From NCBI GenBank assembly GCA_963826105.1, contig CAWGWA010000003.1, positions 62,001-126,000 of the forward strand: a DNA stretch of 64,000 bases, given 5' to 3'. This DNA comes from WHTI01 sp963826105. Its GTDB lineage: Bacteria > Actinomycetota > CADDZG01 > WHSQ01. Each line of letters begins with the position of its first letter. Positions within the stretch are counted from its first letter, which is position 1. A program made the translations under genes and the position numbers. The notes below the pieces were generated by a model. That model searched no databases. It was given only the letters and a program-made list of their open reading frames with translations, and was not told the DNA's origin. Positions 54,388 to 63,662 of the stretch are shown here, piece by piece.

Positions 54388-57300
54388 GCGATCGTCCCCT
54401 TGATCTTGCGGCGCTTACGAGAAACGGCTGCTCCAACAGTGGCGATCCACGCAAGGATCGTGATCAACAGCACGAGTAGGGCGAAGATCGAGCGCGGGTA
54501 GGTGACCTCGACCACCTGGATCTCGGCCGGCCCCTCCTCGAGGGCGAAAGCGTTACCCCAGCCACCCGGCACGCGATCGAGAGCGAGGTTGTCCGCGGTC
54601 GCCCTCCATCCACCATCTTCGGAGGTCGCGAGGAACACCACCCCGGCACCGCCGACCCTGCCCCTGTAGCCGTCCGGGCCTGATGCCGAGAGCGCGGTCT
54701 TCTGGATCTCGGCTCCTGCACTCAGCTTCGGATCACTCTCCTCGAGAGCCCTGACGTATACGGGAAGCTCGCTGTAGACGCCGGCTCGCGGAAGTTCAAC
54801 CTGGTTCCTGAGCACGAAATAGTCATCTTCGGTTCGGATCAGCGCGAGGTCGCGCTGAGCCAACCAGCCGTCTGCTCTGGGCCCATCCTCGATGATCACG
54901 AAGTGGACATTGAAAGCACCGAGTAGCTCGCCTCCGCGATCGGTGGTCCCTTCCTCGATAGAGGCGATGACGACATCGAGCGTTCCATCGGCGTCACTTT
55001 GAGGCGTGAAGAGATCCTGCAGCTGCGGTTCGCGCGCTCCGGTGAGGAAACTGTCGCCACCGGGACGCGCACCTGTCGGCTCTCGGGAGGACCAACCCGA
55101 TCCGATCCACAAGGCGCGGAAGGCTCCGGTTTGCTGCGCCTCAGCATCCAGCAGGGAAGAGACCTGAGCGACGACCTCGGGACCCACGCCCCCGGCCGTC
55201 TCGCCCGCGTTCCACTCCCCATGCCACAGCGCGGGACCGATCCCAGCAGCGATGAGGAAACCGCTGAGGGCAAGAGCACCAACGCTGACTGCATGCCTCC
55301 AGCTGAGTTCCCTTCGGGAGAGATCCAGTCGGAACGCCCCGACCGCGATCCCGGCGAGCCCCGCGAAGGCAAGTGACGCAAGCACTCCGACTTCGGTGGG
55401 AGACGGAACCAAGGGACGAAGGACTCCCGCCGAGATGAGGTCAACGATCCAACCCATCGCAACCACCACGGTCCACAGCGCGAGCGCCATCCTGCGCCGC
55501 GCGCCATCGGCCACAGCCACCGCGATGATGCCGAGCAGCGGCATCGCCAGTCCGAAGAGCGCGGGCCCGTCTGGAGTCTGACCGAGGAGAGTGCTTGCCA
55601 TCCCGTCGCCGCGGAAGTTGTTCGCATAGCCGCGCCAGGTTTCCCCGGCGAACAACGCATTGAGTGCCCCACCGTCGCTGAACCAAGAGGCGCTCCACGG
55701 CAGCAACAGCGCCCACGCGATCAAGAGGCCGAGAAGGCATTGGAACAGGGGACGGAATGTCTCGCCCTTGTGATCGAGAATGAGTTTCGGGATGAACAGC
55801 ATGATGGCCGCGATCGCGTATAGGAGTAGCGATCCCGGAACGAAGGCGGCCGACACCGCTCCGCCGAGTGCGATCCGTGCGATCGACTGATTACGACGCC
55901 ACTCCGGCGGCCGCGCCCATCCGATCAACCTGATCATCGCGGCGAGAACGAACGGGGCCGCTGCGGCGAAGAACATCGCACCAAGCCGGCCCTCCCTGAG
56001 ACCCGCGTAACCCACCGCACCGAACCCGTAACTAGCGGCCGAGACCCACCGTGCGGGCGGATCGACCAGTTCGTAGACGAGTCGGTAAGCACCCCAGGCG
56101 GCTACGGCACCGAGGCCAAGCACCATCACCTTCTGCGCGGTGGCGGCGGCTCCGAGCGTGAGCATCGGGATGAAACCGAGGATCGCGAAGGCGGGCGGAT
56201 TGGGGCCGGGCCCCCCGAGTCCGGCGTGGTTCCACGGAGCGATGTACGCCTTCCACATCCCAATGCCCCCATCGGGGAACGGCAGCAGCTCGCCGACCGA
56301 AGCCTGCTCCGCCCACAGGATGTGCCTAAATCCGATCAGGAATCCCAACAGCGCTAGCACCGTCAGCGCGATCGGCCACCCCTTCATCCGTTGCCCGAAC
56401 GCCCGCGCTTCATGTCCGCGTTGAGACAGCACTTCCGCGCGCCGACCCCATGCTTCCTCGATCCGATGGGTCTGGTTGCCGAGGTAAGAACGGATCCGGG
56501 TGGACAGGCGCACCGTGTAGCGGCTGATCGTCGAGTCGGGAACCCGTCGCGTGTGCTGGACGCGACGACGCTCGGCCAGTGTTTGCGGAAGACGCGCTGC
56601 GTTCCAACCCAGAGCCTTGATCAGGTTCCAGATCTCTCGAGGTTGCCGGATGATGATGAAACCGATCATCTCGGCGATCGAGAGCAGAACGAATAGCGGA
56701 ATGAGTGTCAGGAGACGGATCGCTGAGGCATTCTTGGTCACCGCTCGCAATCGGTTCCGCCGGATGAAGTATCGAGTGGGCACGTACGGCGAAGTGCGCT
56801 TCCCTGTGGCCAGAGCGATGGCATGCCGGGCCTTCGCTTCAGGTTCGAAGCGAACCGAGTGGCCCGCGATCCGGGCACGCCAGCAGAGATCGAGATCCTC
56901 GGAGAACGCGCGCATGCGTGCGTCCCACCCGCGCAGCTGGCGGAACACCCCGTGCTTTACGAGCATGCAGGTCGAGGTCACGAAGAAGACTTCCGACGCA
57001 CGGTCGTGCTGACCGAGGTCGATCTCGCCTTCCTCCAGTCCTTTGTACGGATAGCCGAAGCGGTCGGCGGCCATCCCTACCTCTTCGAGGATGTCCTCGT
57101 CGTCCCAGTTCATGATCTTCGGGCCGACGATCGCGGTCTCAGGATCGGCCATGATGCGCGCGACCATCTTCTCGACGGAGATCGGAGTCAGCGCGGCATC
57201 GTCGTGGATGAACAAGAGAAGGTCCGCATCCGTTCGCACGCGCGATAGAGCCCAGTTGATCGCACCGCCGAATCCGAGAGGACGAGGCGTCCTCAGATAA

Positions 57301-57542
57301 CCCCAACGACGCTTCCTCAGGTGGCGCTTGACCACACGCTTCAACGACGGTGTGCCCCGGTGATCTCCGGAGGCGTCGTCGACTACGAGCACGTCAAGGG
57401 TCGAGTAGGTCTGGGTCGCCAGCGAGACGAGGCACTCAGTCAGCCACTCGCGCCCGGCATGCGTAACAACGACCGCGAGGACACTCGGCTCTCCAGTAGC
57501 CGGCAGAGGGCGCGTCTGTGTCGATTGGGGCGTACTTGCCAT
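54384..57542 (-). CDS. Large membrane glycosyltransferase (GT2 plus multi-helix domain)
   Basis: 1052 residues. The N-terminal GT2 domain (residues about 20-280) has LAVVVTHAGREWLTECLVSL, VVDDASGDHRG, LLFIHDDAAL (DxD-type metal site) and SEDLDLCWRARI. It is followed by about fourteen membrane helices and a large soluble C-terminal region, ending in one last helix (IFALLVLLITILAWIAT) and a basic tail RKRRKIKG. It probably extends an envelope polysaccharide. ATG 57542 has GGAAGAG nearby. It is divergent from cofD. Confidence 0.85.
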   Translation of the reverse strand: MASTPQSTQTRPLPATGEPSVLAVVVTHAGREWLTECLVSLATQTYSTLDVLVVDDASGDHRGTPSLKRVVKRHLRKRRWGYLRTPRPLGFGGAINWALSRVRTDADLLLFIHDDAALTPISVEKMVARIMADPETAIVGPKIMNWDDEDILEEVGMAADRFGYPYKGLEEGEIDLGQHDRASEVFFVTSTCMLVKHGVFRQLRGWDARMRAFSEDLDLCWRARIAGHSVRFEPEAKARHAIALATGKRTSPYVPTRYFIRRNRLRAVTKNASAIRLLTLIPLFVLLSIAEMIGFIIIRQPREIWNLIKALGWNAARLPQTLAERRRVQHTRRVPDSTISRYTVRLSTRIRSYLGNQTHRIEEAWGRRAEVLSQRGHEARAFGQRMKGWPIALTVLALLGFLIGFRHILWAEQASVGELLPFPDGGIGMWKAYIAPWNHAGLGGPGPNPPAFAILGFIPMLTLGAAATAQKVMVLGLGAVAAWGAYRLVYELVDPPARWVSAASYGFGAVGYAGLREGRLGAMFFAAAAPFVLAAMIRLIGWARPPEWRRNQSIARIALGGAVSAAFVPGSLLLYAIAAIMLFIPKLILDHKGETFRPLFQCLLGLLIAWALLLPWSASWFSDGGALNALFAGETWRGYANNFRGDGMASTLLGQTPDGPALFGLAMPLLGIIAVAVADGARRRMALALWTVVVAMGWIVDLISAGVLRPLVPSPTEVGVLASLAFAGLAGIAVGAFRLDLSRRELSWRHAVSVGALALSGFLIAAGIGPALWHGEWNAGETAGGVGPEVVAQVSSLLDAEAQQTGAFRALWIGSGWSSREPTGARPGGDSFLTGAREPQLQDLFTPQSDADGTLDVVIASIEEGTTDRGGELLGAFNVHFVIIEDGPRADGWLAQRDLALIRTEDDYFVLRNQVELPRAGVYSELPVYVRALEESDPKLSAGAEIQKTALSASGPDGYRGRVGGAGVVFLATSEDGGWRATADNLALDRVPGGWGNAFALEEGPAEIQVVEVTYPRSIFALLVLLITILAWIATVGAAVSRKRRKIKGTIA

Positions 57543-57645
57543 CAAAGTCTCTTCCGTCACACCGGAACGGCGTCGTAGAGGGTAGCCAAGCCGTCGAGTC
57601 GATCCATCGGCAGCAGTGTAGTGCGCATCTAGTAGCCTCCCTGCG

Positions 57646-58560
57646 GTGACCATCACCGCACTTGCTGGGGGTGTGGGCGGAGCCAAATGCCTCGTTGGGC
57701 TCCAGCGCATCCTCGGCAAAGAACTCACCGCGATAGTCAACACCGGGGACGACGCTGAGTTCTATGGCGTGCATGTCTCCCCCGATGTCGACATCGTGTC
57801 GTACTGGCTGGCCGGGATCGCAGACGTGGAGCGGGGGTGGGGCATCAAGGACGACACCTTCCGCCTCGTTGAAGGACTGCGGCGGTTGGGTGAAGAGGCG
57901 TGGTTCTCCCTCGGCGACCGCGACTTCGCCACGTGCGTCCTCCGCACCGGACGGATGGCGGGAGGAGCAACGCTGTCCGCGGTCACCGATGAGATCCGCC
58001 GCCGCCTTGGGATCGAGACGCACATCATCCCGATGTCGGACGACCCAGTGCGCACGAGGGTCACCACCAGCGACGGGCGCAGCCTCGAATTCCAGGAGTA
58101 CTTCGTGAAAGAACGCTCGGAACCATCCGTCGAGCAGATCCTGTTCGACGGCATCTCCGAAGCGAAGCCGGCCCCGGGAGTGATCGAATCTCTGACAACA
58201 GCCGACCGGATCATCGTCTGTCCGAGCAACCCGTTGCTGTCGATCGAACCGATCCTCGCGTTGCCGGGAGTGAAGAACGCGCTGAGGGAGCACCCCGATG
58301 TTGTGGCGGTGACGCCGATCGTTGGGGGTCAGGCGATCAAGGGTCCGCTCGCGCGGATGCTTGCCGATCTCGATATGGAGGTGTCGCCGGTCGCGGTCGC
58401 GTCGCTCTACGCCGGAATCTGCGAGACCTTCGTGGTGGACGTGATCGACGCCGAACTCGTCGAAGACATCAAAGAGTTCATCCCCAACGTCATCGTCGCC
58501 CCGACCATCATCCCCAACGCAGATGACTCCGTGACGCTCGCCCGAGTACTGCTTGCATGA
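57646..58560 (+). CDS. cofD: CofD/FbiA, phospholactyl transferase of F420 synthesis
   Basis: 304 residues. The start MTITALAGGVGGAKCLVGL with the glycine-rich loop, NTGDDAEFYGVHVSPDVDI and CPSNPLLSIEPIL are hallmark segments. In actinobacteria FbiA transfers a phosphoenolpyruvate-derived group to the deazaflavin FO, giving dehydro-F420-0. GTG 57646 is the start. It overlaps cofE by four bases (ATGA), showing an operon. Confidence 0.95.
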   Translation: MTITALAGGVGGAKCLVGLQRILGKELTAIVNTGDDAEFYGVHVSPDVDIVSYWLAGIADVERGWGIKDDTFRLVEGLRRLGEEAWFSLGDRDFATCVLRTGRMAGGATLSAVTDEIRRRLGIETHIIPMSDDPVRTRVTTSDGRSLEFQEYFVKERSEPSVEQILFDGISEAKPAPGVIESLTTADRIIVCPSNPLLSIEPILALPGVKNALREHPDVVAVTPIVGGQAIKGPLARMLADLDMEVSPVAVASLYAGICETFVVDVIDAELVEDIKEFIPNVIVAPTIIPNADDSVTLARVLLA

Positions 58561-59237
58561 ACGAGATCACGATCTTCCCGGTCACCGGGATCCCAGAGGT
58601 AGCCGCGGGCGACGATCTAGCCGCCTTGATCGCGGCGACCGGAACCGCCCTGCACGATGGTGATGTGGTCGTCGTGGCGCAGAAGATCATGTCCAAGGCC
58701 GAGGACCGCATCGTTCCTGGAGGTGACCGCCGCTCCGCAGCCCGCGATGAGTCGGTCCGGATACTCCGGCAGTCGGGCGACATGATCATCTCCGAAACGC
58801 GTCATGGATTTGTCTGCGCCAACGCCGGGGTCGATGCCTCCAACGTCGAAGGTGACCACGTGCTCCTGCTGCCCCTCGACCCGGATCTCTCGGCTAGACG
58901 ACTTCGAGCTGCGCTCAAGCATCTCACCGGCGCCGACGTTGCGGTCGTGGTCGCCGACACCTTCGGACGGGCATGGCGCATCGGGCAAACCAATGTGGCC
59001 ATAGGCGTGGCGGGGATGAACGCCTTCACCGACTACCGCGGAACACGAGACACCCAGGGACGGGACCTCACGGCTACCCAGATCTGCACCGCCGATGAAC
59101 TCGCCGGCGCGGCCGAGATGGTCATGGGCAAAGCCAATGGGATCCCCGTCGCCGTGATCCGAGGAGCATCACTCACCTCCGGCCGTGGCTCCGCCCGGGA
59201 CATCGTCCGACCGGCTGGAGACGACCTCTTCAGGTAG
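58557..59237 (+). CDS. cofE: CofE, F420-0:gamma-L-glutamate ligase (no FbiB extension)
   Basis: 226 residues. The family motifs are VVVAQKIMSKAEDRIV, ADTFGRAWRIGQTNVAIG, GMNAFTDYRGTRDTQGRDL and ADELAGAAEMVMGKA. CofE adds glutamate residues to F420-0. Mycobacterial FbiB carries an extra nitroreductase-like C-terminal domain that reduces the intermediate; that domain is absent here, so it may be encoded elsewhere. ATG overlaps the cofD stop. Confidence 0.93.
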   Translation: MNEITIFPVTGIPEVAAGDDLAALIAATGTALHDGDVVVVAQKIMSKAEDRIVPGGDRRSAARDESVRILRQSGDMIISETRHGFVCANAGVDASNVEGDHVLLLPLDPDLSARRLRAALKHLTGADVAVVVADTFGRAWRIGQTNVAIGVAGMNAFTDYRGTRDTQGRDLTATQICTADELAGAAEMVMGKANGIPVAVIRGASLTSGRGSARDIVRPAGDDLFR

Positions 59238-59266
59238 TCCGCATCGGCTGATAGCCTCTCTCGACC

Positions 59267-59926
59267 ATGAGCAAGAAACTCGAAGAAAAGCAGAGGCGCC
59301 GCCAGATAGAGGAAGAGCGCGAGACCGCTCGTCGCCGCGCCGCGCGCAAGCGCAACTTCTTGACTTGGGGCGTCGTCGTGGTGGTCGTCGCTCTGGTTGT
59401 GGTCCTGATCGGTATGGAGAAGCAGAAGGATGCAGGTCCGGTAGGCGTCGAAGACGCCGCCGCCGGCTGCAATACCATCGAGACGCCCGAGGACGCTGGC
59501 GCCACCCATGTCGATGACGGCACGGCCGTTGCCTACGAGACCAGTCCCCCGACCTCCGGAAACCACTGGGTCGAACCCGCGCCGTCGGGCTTCAATGCAC
59601 CGTCATCCCTCGGCGAGATGCCCACCGAGCGGATCGTCCATAACCTGGAGCACGGCCAGATAGTCATCTGGTATTCGCCCGATGCGCCGTCGAACGTCAT
59701 CGACGATATCGAGGGGTATTTCGACAACACCGACGGAGTGGTCGCGTTGCTGGTCGAACCGTACGAAGGGATCGAGACGCCCTACAACTTCACGATCACT
59801 GCATGGGGAGCGACGCAATCCTGCAAGGAAGTCTCCGAGGACGTCCTCGACGCGTTCCGCGAGAGGTTCCAGGGCAAGGGCCCGGAGAACGTCGGGATCC
59901 CGACCTTCACCGCTGAGGCCGGCTAG
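59267..59926 (+). CDS. DUF3105-domain membrane protein
   Basis: 219 residues. A highly charged N-terminal helix (residues 1-30) precedes a membrane segment (FLTWGVVVVVVALVVVLIG) and an extracytoplasmic DUF3105 domain with AYETSPPTSGNHW, RIVHNLEHGQIVIWY and a final WGATQSCKE. The conserved His and Glu in NLEHGQ suggest metal binding. Function is unknown. It follows cofE by 29 bases on the same strand, and converges on the epimerase gene by four bases. Confidence 0.85.
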   Translation: MSKKLEEKQRRRQIEEERETARRRAARKRNFLTWGVVVVVVALVVVLIGMEKQKDAGPVGVEDAAAGCNTIETPEDAGATHVDDGTAVAYETSPPTSGNHWVEPAPSGFNAPSSLGEMPTERIVHNLEHGQIVIWYSPDAPSNVIDDIEGYFDNTDGVVALLVEPYEGIETPYNFTITAWGATQSCKEVSEDVLDAFRERFQGKGPENVGIPTFTAEAG

Positions 59927-60894
59927 ACCCTCGAGCGGAACCAGGCGACGGTCTGGGCCAGTCCTTCATCGAGGCCGACACGTGGCTTCCATCCGAGCAC
60001 CTCGGCCGCCTTCTTGTTGGACACCCGCGTGCGATACAGCTCGCCGGGACGGGCGGGCGCGTATTCGGGCTCGTACGTGGCACCGGATAGCTCCATCAGC
60101 TTCGCGTGGAGATCGGTAACGGAGATCTCGGAATCGCTCGAGATGTTCACGAGTTCTCCGCTTCCCTTGGTTCGGGCGGCCATGAAAGCCGAGACGACGT
60201 CATCGACGAAGACGAAATCTCGTGACTGCTTCCCGTCGCCGTAGATGACCGTCGGCTTCCCCTCGAGCATCCGCCTCGAGAAGATCGCCACCACCTGTCC
60301 CTCGAGGCCCACTTCCGATGCCGGCTCTTGCCGCGGCCCGTAAACGTTCGCCAGCGCCAGCGCGGTGTAGTCGAGATCCTTGACGATCTTGAAGTAGCGC
60401 AGGTAGTCGAGCACGACCTTCTTGGATACGCCGTACGGAGATTCCGGGGCGGACTCCGGCAGATAGACCTGGTCCTCGGTGACCGGAAGACGAGATTCAT
60501 CGGGCTCGCCGTAGATGCACCCTCCGGACGAGGTGAATACGACCTTCTTGGTTCCCGCCTCGGTGGCGGCGTGCAAGAGGTTCAGCGAGCCGATCACGTT
60601 CACCATGGCGTCGTGGATAGGGTCGGCGACCGACGCCCGCACATCGACCTGCGCGGCGAGATGCATGATCACCTCGGGCTCGTTCCTGCGCACCAGCTCC
60701 GCAACCGCGGACGAAGTGACGTCGACCCGGTGGAAGGAGAACTTCCCTAGTTCGGAGGCGCGCGCGCCGGCAAGATTGGCCAGGGACCCGGACGACAGGT
60801 CATCGACCCCGATGACTTCCTCGCCCTCGGTCAACAGACGATCAACGAGATGAGATCCGATGAACCCGGCCGCTCCGGTTACGAGTACGCGCAC
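59923..60894 (-). CDS. NAD-dependent sugar epimerase/dehydratase (UDP-glucose 4-epimerase-like)
   Basis: 323 residues of the extended SDR family. Rossmann motif VTGAAGFIGSHLVDRL, HLAAQVDVRASV, the catalytic Tyr-Lys in YGVSKKVVLDYL, and NVYGPRQ substrate loop are visible. GTG 60894 shares a base with the stop of the nucleotidyltransferase gene (TAGTG) and has AGGAGG four bases upstream. It probably supplies an activated hexose for the adjacent glycosyltransferases; substrate not determinable. Confidence 0.9.
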   Translation of the reverse strand: MRVLVTGAAGFIGSHLVDRLLTEGEEVIGVDDLSSGSLANLAGARASELGKFSFHRVDVTSSAVAELVRRNEPEVIMHLAAQVDVRASVADPIHDAMVNVIGSLNLLHAATEAGTKKVVFTSSGGCIYGEPDESRLPVTEDQVYLPESAPESPYGVSKKVVLDYLRYFKIVKDLDYTALALANVYGPRQEPASEVGLEGQVVAIFSRRMLEGKPTVIYGDGKQSRDFVFVDDVVSAFMAARTKGSGELVNISSDSEISVTDLHAKLMELSGATYEPEYAPARPGELYRTRVSNKKAAEVLGWKPRVGLDEGLAQTVAWFRSRV

Positions 60895-61880
60895 TAGTCC
60901 TCCTGGTGTTTTGTTTTGTCTTCTAACGCCACTCCGGTAAGAGTCGCACCATTTCCCACCGTTGACCCTTCGCCCAGAACGCAACGACGGATCACGGCGC
61001 CATTCTCGACCACCGCACCGGGTAAGAGGACGGATTCTTCGACCACCGCCGCGGCCTCCACGACGACGCCGTCGCCGGCGCAGACCGACGTGAGCTTGGC
61101 CCCCGTTCCGAGACGAACGTCGGCGCCCAGCAGCGATCCGTCGACGAGCTCCGCCCTTCCCTCGTCGGGATACTTACCCGACAGGGCGTCAAGGTTGGCC
61201 TGAACGTACTTCTCGGGGGTTCCGATATCCATCCAGTAGTCGCCGGCGGCCAGCGCGAAAAGGTTCGCTCCCTCCCCCACGAGGCCGGGGAACAGTTGGT
61301 GCTCGGCGGACCAGACCTCGCCGGCAGGGATGCGGTCGAGGATCGAAGGCTCGAGGACGTATATCCCCGCGTTGATCAGGTTCGTGGGGGCCTCTTCGCG
61401 CGGTGGCTTCTCGATGAACCCAAGGACGCGCCCGGTGTCATCGGTGGGTACGACCCCATAGATCGACGGATCATCGACGGGGGTGAGGACGATCGTCGCC
61501 TCCGCCCCCCTGCTCCGATGGAAGTCGAGTACCTCATCCAGATCGACGTCCATGAGCACATCGCCGTTGAACACGAAGAAGGTGCCGTCCGATGCGAACG
61601 CCTCGGCGTTCTTGATCGCGCCGGCGGTTCCGAGCGGCTCTTTTTCGTGCGTGACGTGCACGATGAGGCCCCTATCTTTGGCGCGCTCCACGGTCGCGTC
61701 GAATGCCTCGGCAAGATACGACGTGAGCAACACGATCTCATCGACGCCGTAGCGCTGAAGAAGATCGAAGACGTGCTCGATGTGGGGGCGATTGGCGATC
61801 GGCAAGAGGTGCTTCGGACGCGTATTGGTGAGCGGCCTCAGTCGGGTCCCGAAGCCGCCCGCAAGGATGAGTGCCTTCAT
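60894..61880 (-). CDS. Sugar-nucleotidyltransferase (mannose-1-P guanylyltransferase-like)
   Basis: 328 residues. The N-terminal nucleotidyltransferase domain has LILAGGFGTRLRPLTNTRPKH, the metal Asp in FNGDVLM, EKPPREEAP and NAGIYVLEP; the C-terminal left-handed helix hexapeptides begin near residue 240. The domain order fits ManC/RmlA2-type GDP-mannose or dTDP-glucose pyrophosphorylases. It could use ManB product mannose-1-P. ATG 61880 overlaps the upstream gene as ATGA. Confidence 0.9.
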   Translation of the reverse strand: MKALILAGGFGTRLRPLTNTRPKHLLPIANRPHIEHVFDLLQRYGVDEIVLLTSYLAEAFDATVERAKDRGLIVHVTHEKEPLGTAGAIKNAEAFASDGTFFVFNGDVLMDVDLDEVLDFHRSRGAEATIVLTPVDDPSIYGVVPTDDTGRVLGFIEKPPREEAPTNLINAGIYVLEPSILDRIPAGEVWSAEHQLFPGLVGEGANLFALAAGDYWMDIGTPEKYVQANLDALSGKYPDEGRAELVDGSLLGADVRLGTGAKLTSVCAGDGVVVEAAAVVEESVLLPGAVVENGAVIRRCVLGEGSTVGNGATLTGVALEDKTKHQED

Positions 61881-62332
61881 CCGCCCCTCACGCTGCGAGC
61901 CGAAAGACCGATGATCACGAGCCCGGCGGCGACCACGAGCACGCCCAGCCACCGGAGGCCCGGGACGTGCTCCCCCAGCACATAGCGGGACAGCAGCACG
62001 ACCGCGACATAGGAAAGGCCGACGAACGGATACGCGAGAGAGAGTGGGACGCGCGATAGAACGACGAGCCAGAACATCCCCGAAACACCGAAGAGGAACA
62101 TGCCGAACCAGAGTCGAGGTTCACGCACCGCGCGCCCAAGATAGTCACCGAATGCGGCCACCTCCGCCGAGCCGATCCTGCCCACTCGGTCCATGGCTGC
62201 TTTCAGGATGACCTGCCCGGCAACCGCAAATCCGACGCTGACCACGAGGAACGCCATGGAGATGAGACTGCTGGTCTTGGATACTCCCGGGGCGGCAGAA
62301 AAGCCATCCGGCAACGGTGTCTCGAGCGCCAT
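61877..62332 (-). CDS. Small multidrug-resistance-like (EamA/SMR) membrane protein
   Basis: 151 residues with four membrane helices (SLISMAFLVVSVGFAVAGQ, WFGMFLFGVSGMFWLVVLS, SLAYPFVGLSYVAVVLL, WLGVLVVAAGLVIIGLS). Length and helix pattern match SMR/ArnE-ArnF-type subunits that act as lipid-linked sugar flippases or drug exporters. In this gene order a flippase for a lipid-linked sugar is the likely job. ATG 62332 overlaps the SpoIID stop as TGATG. Confidence 0.82.
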   Translation of the reverse strand: MALETPLPDGFSAAPGVSKTSSLISMAFLVVSVGFAVAGQVILKAAMDRVGRIGSAEVAAFGDYLGRAVREPRLWFGMFLFGVSGMFWLVVLSRVPLSLAYPFVGLSYVAVVLLSRYVLGEHVPGLRWLGVLVVAAGLVIIGLSARSVRGG

Positions 62333-63615
62333 CAGCCGGTCGTTTTGATCTTGATCTTGAAAAGGGTGTCCTTCAGACCCAACGCGTTTCGCACGTCCCA
62401 GCCGCTCTCGCGTCGCGTTGCATCCACCCCGACGATCTTCACGCCACCTTTGGTCTGGGACTTCACGACCGTGACTCGTCCCGAAACACCCAGTGGCGAC
62501 TTGATGACGAAGCGCGTGACCTTGCCGGTGTTGAACGCGGCGTTGAGCTTGGCCGAGAACTCGCTCCAAGTCATCGTGACCTTCCACGAATGGTTGGGGT
62601 TGGCGGCGACCGCATCGGGCGCGTCGTTCACACCGCGTAGATATGGGTAGGGCGAGCCTCCCCAGACGTTCTCGTTGTTTTCGGTGTAGCCACCGGAAGA
62701 CGAGGAGTAGAGCGCCGAGATCGGGTTGCCCTCATAGAGGATGACCACCCCGTCGGTGACCTGGACGGCCTTCTTCCAGTCGGCCCAGTACTGTCCCGAC
62801 CCGGTTCGTTTCGAGTCTCCGATGTAAGCCTGGTCGAGGGTCGAATCAACGACCGCACACAGACACGGAACCCGGTGCTGTCCGGAATCGACGATGCGTT
62901 TGAAGGCGAAAGTACGACCTGCGATCGCCTGAGCTTCAAGCGCTCCCGCCGGCCACGACGCCGGCACTTCTCCGAGTCCAAAGAGGTACTTCTGCATCGG
63001 AAGGACGATGACCGTCTGGAGACAGAAGTTGCCGCCGCAGGTCGAGGTTGAGAAGGGCCATACCTCGACGCGTCCGTAGGCGTAGTTGATGGACTTCTCT
63101 TTGATCCTGACCAGCGACCCGTACTCCTCGTATTGCACGACCAGGGGATGATCGGTATCTCCGAAGAGCGATACGCCGTTCTTCCTCACTCTGTTTCCGT
63201 TCTTGAAGAGCTTGACGCCCCCGGCGTTGCTGAGGTCGGCACGCCAATCGACCGAGGCTCCACCCTGCGCGATCTGTTCGGCGCTGCCCTTCACCTTGAA
63301 GACGAGTTTCCCTCCGCCGTCCTTGAACGCCGACGACGAGAAACCCACTGACTTTCTTCCTTGGAGAAGCCCGACGCGGATCTTCGACGGCATCGTCCGC
63401 TTCTTGACTGTCGTGTGCTTGTAGTAGGTCTTCACGATCTGGGTGCCGCTCTTCCCATTCAGAGCGCGCCCGTAGGCCCCGTATTGGGACATCCCGATGC
63501 CGTGTCCCCAACCGCCGCCGGTGATGACGACCTTCCGGCCCGCCTGCGCGGTGGGAACGAACGCCACGGAGATGGCCGCTACGGCCACGACCAGAGCGAG
63601 AACTCGTCGATGCAT
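62332..63615 (-). CDS. SpoIID/LytB-domain secreted protein
   Basis: 427 residues with a signal peptide (VLALVVAVAAISVAFVPTAQA). The chain starts GGGWGHGIGMSQYGAYGRA and has the SpoIID core PMQKYLFGLGEVPASWPAGALEAQAIAGRTFA and YSSSSGGYTENNENVWGG. SpoIID enzymes cleave peptidoglycan glycan strands without a stem peptide. In non-sporulating actinobacteria their role is unclear. ATG 63615 is the first Met before the signal peptide. Confidence 0.88.
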   Translation of the reverse strand: MHRRVLALVVAVAAISVAFVPTAQAGRKVVITGGGWGHGIGMSQYGAYGRALNGKSGTQIVKTYYKHTTVKKRTMPSKIRVGLLQGRKSVGFSSSAFKDGGGKLVFKVKGSAEQIAQGGASVDWRADLSNAGGVKLFKNGNRVRKNGVSLFGDTDHPLVVQYEEYGSLVRIKEKSINYAYGRVEVWPFSTSTCGGNFCLQTVIVLPMQKYLFGLGEVPASWPAGALEAQAIAGRTFAFKRIVDSGQHRVPCLCAVVDSTLDQAYIGDSKRTGSGQYWADWKKAVQVTDGVVILYEGNPISALYSSSSGGYTENNENVWGGSPYPYLRGVNDAPDAVAANPNHSWKVTMTWSEFSAKLNAAFNTGKVTRFVIKSPLGVSGRVTVVKSQTKGGVKIVGVDATRRESGWDVRNALGLKDTLFKIKIKTTG

Positions 63616-63662
63616 ACGTACATGATGACCCGGATGGGGAGAAAGGAAGGACTTAGGAGCTT

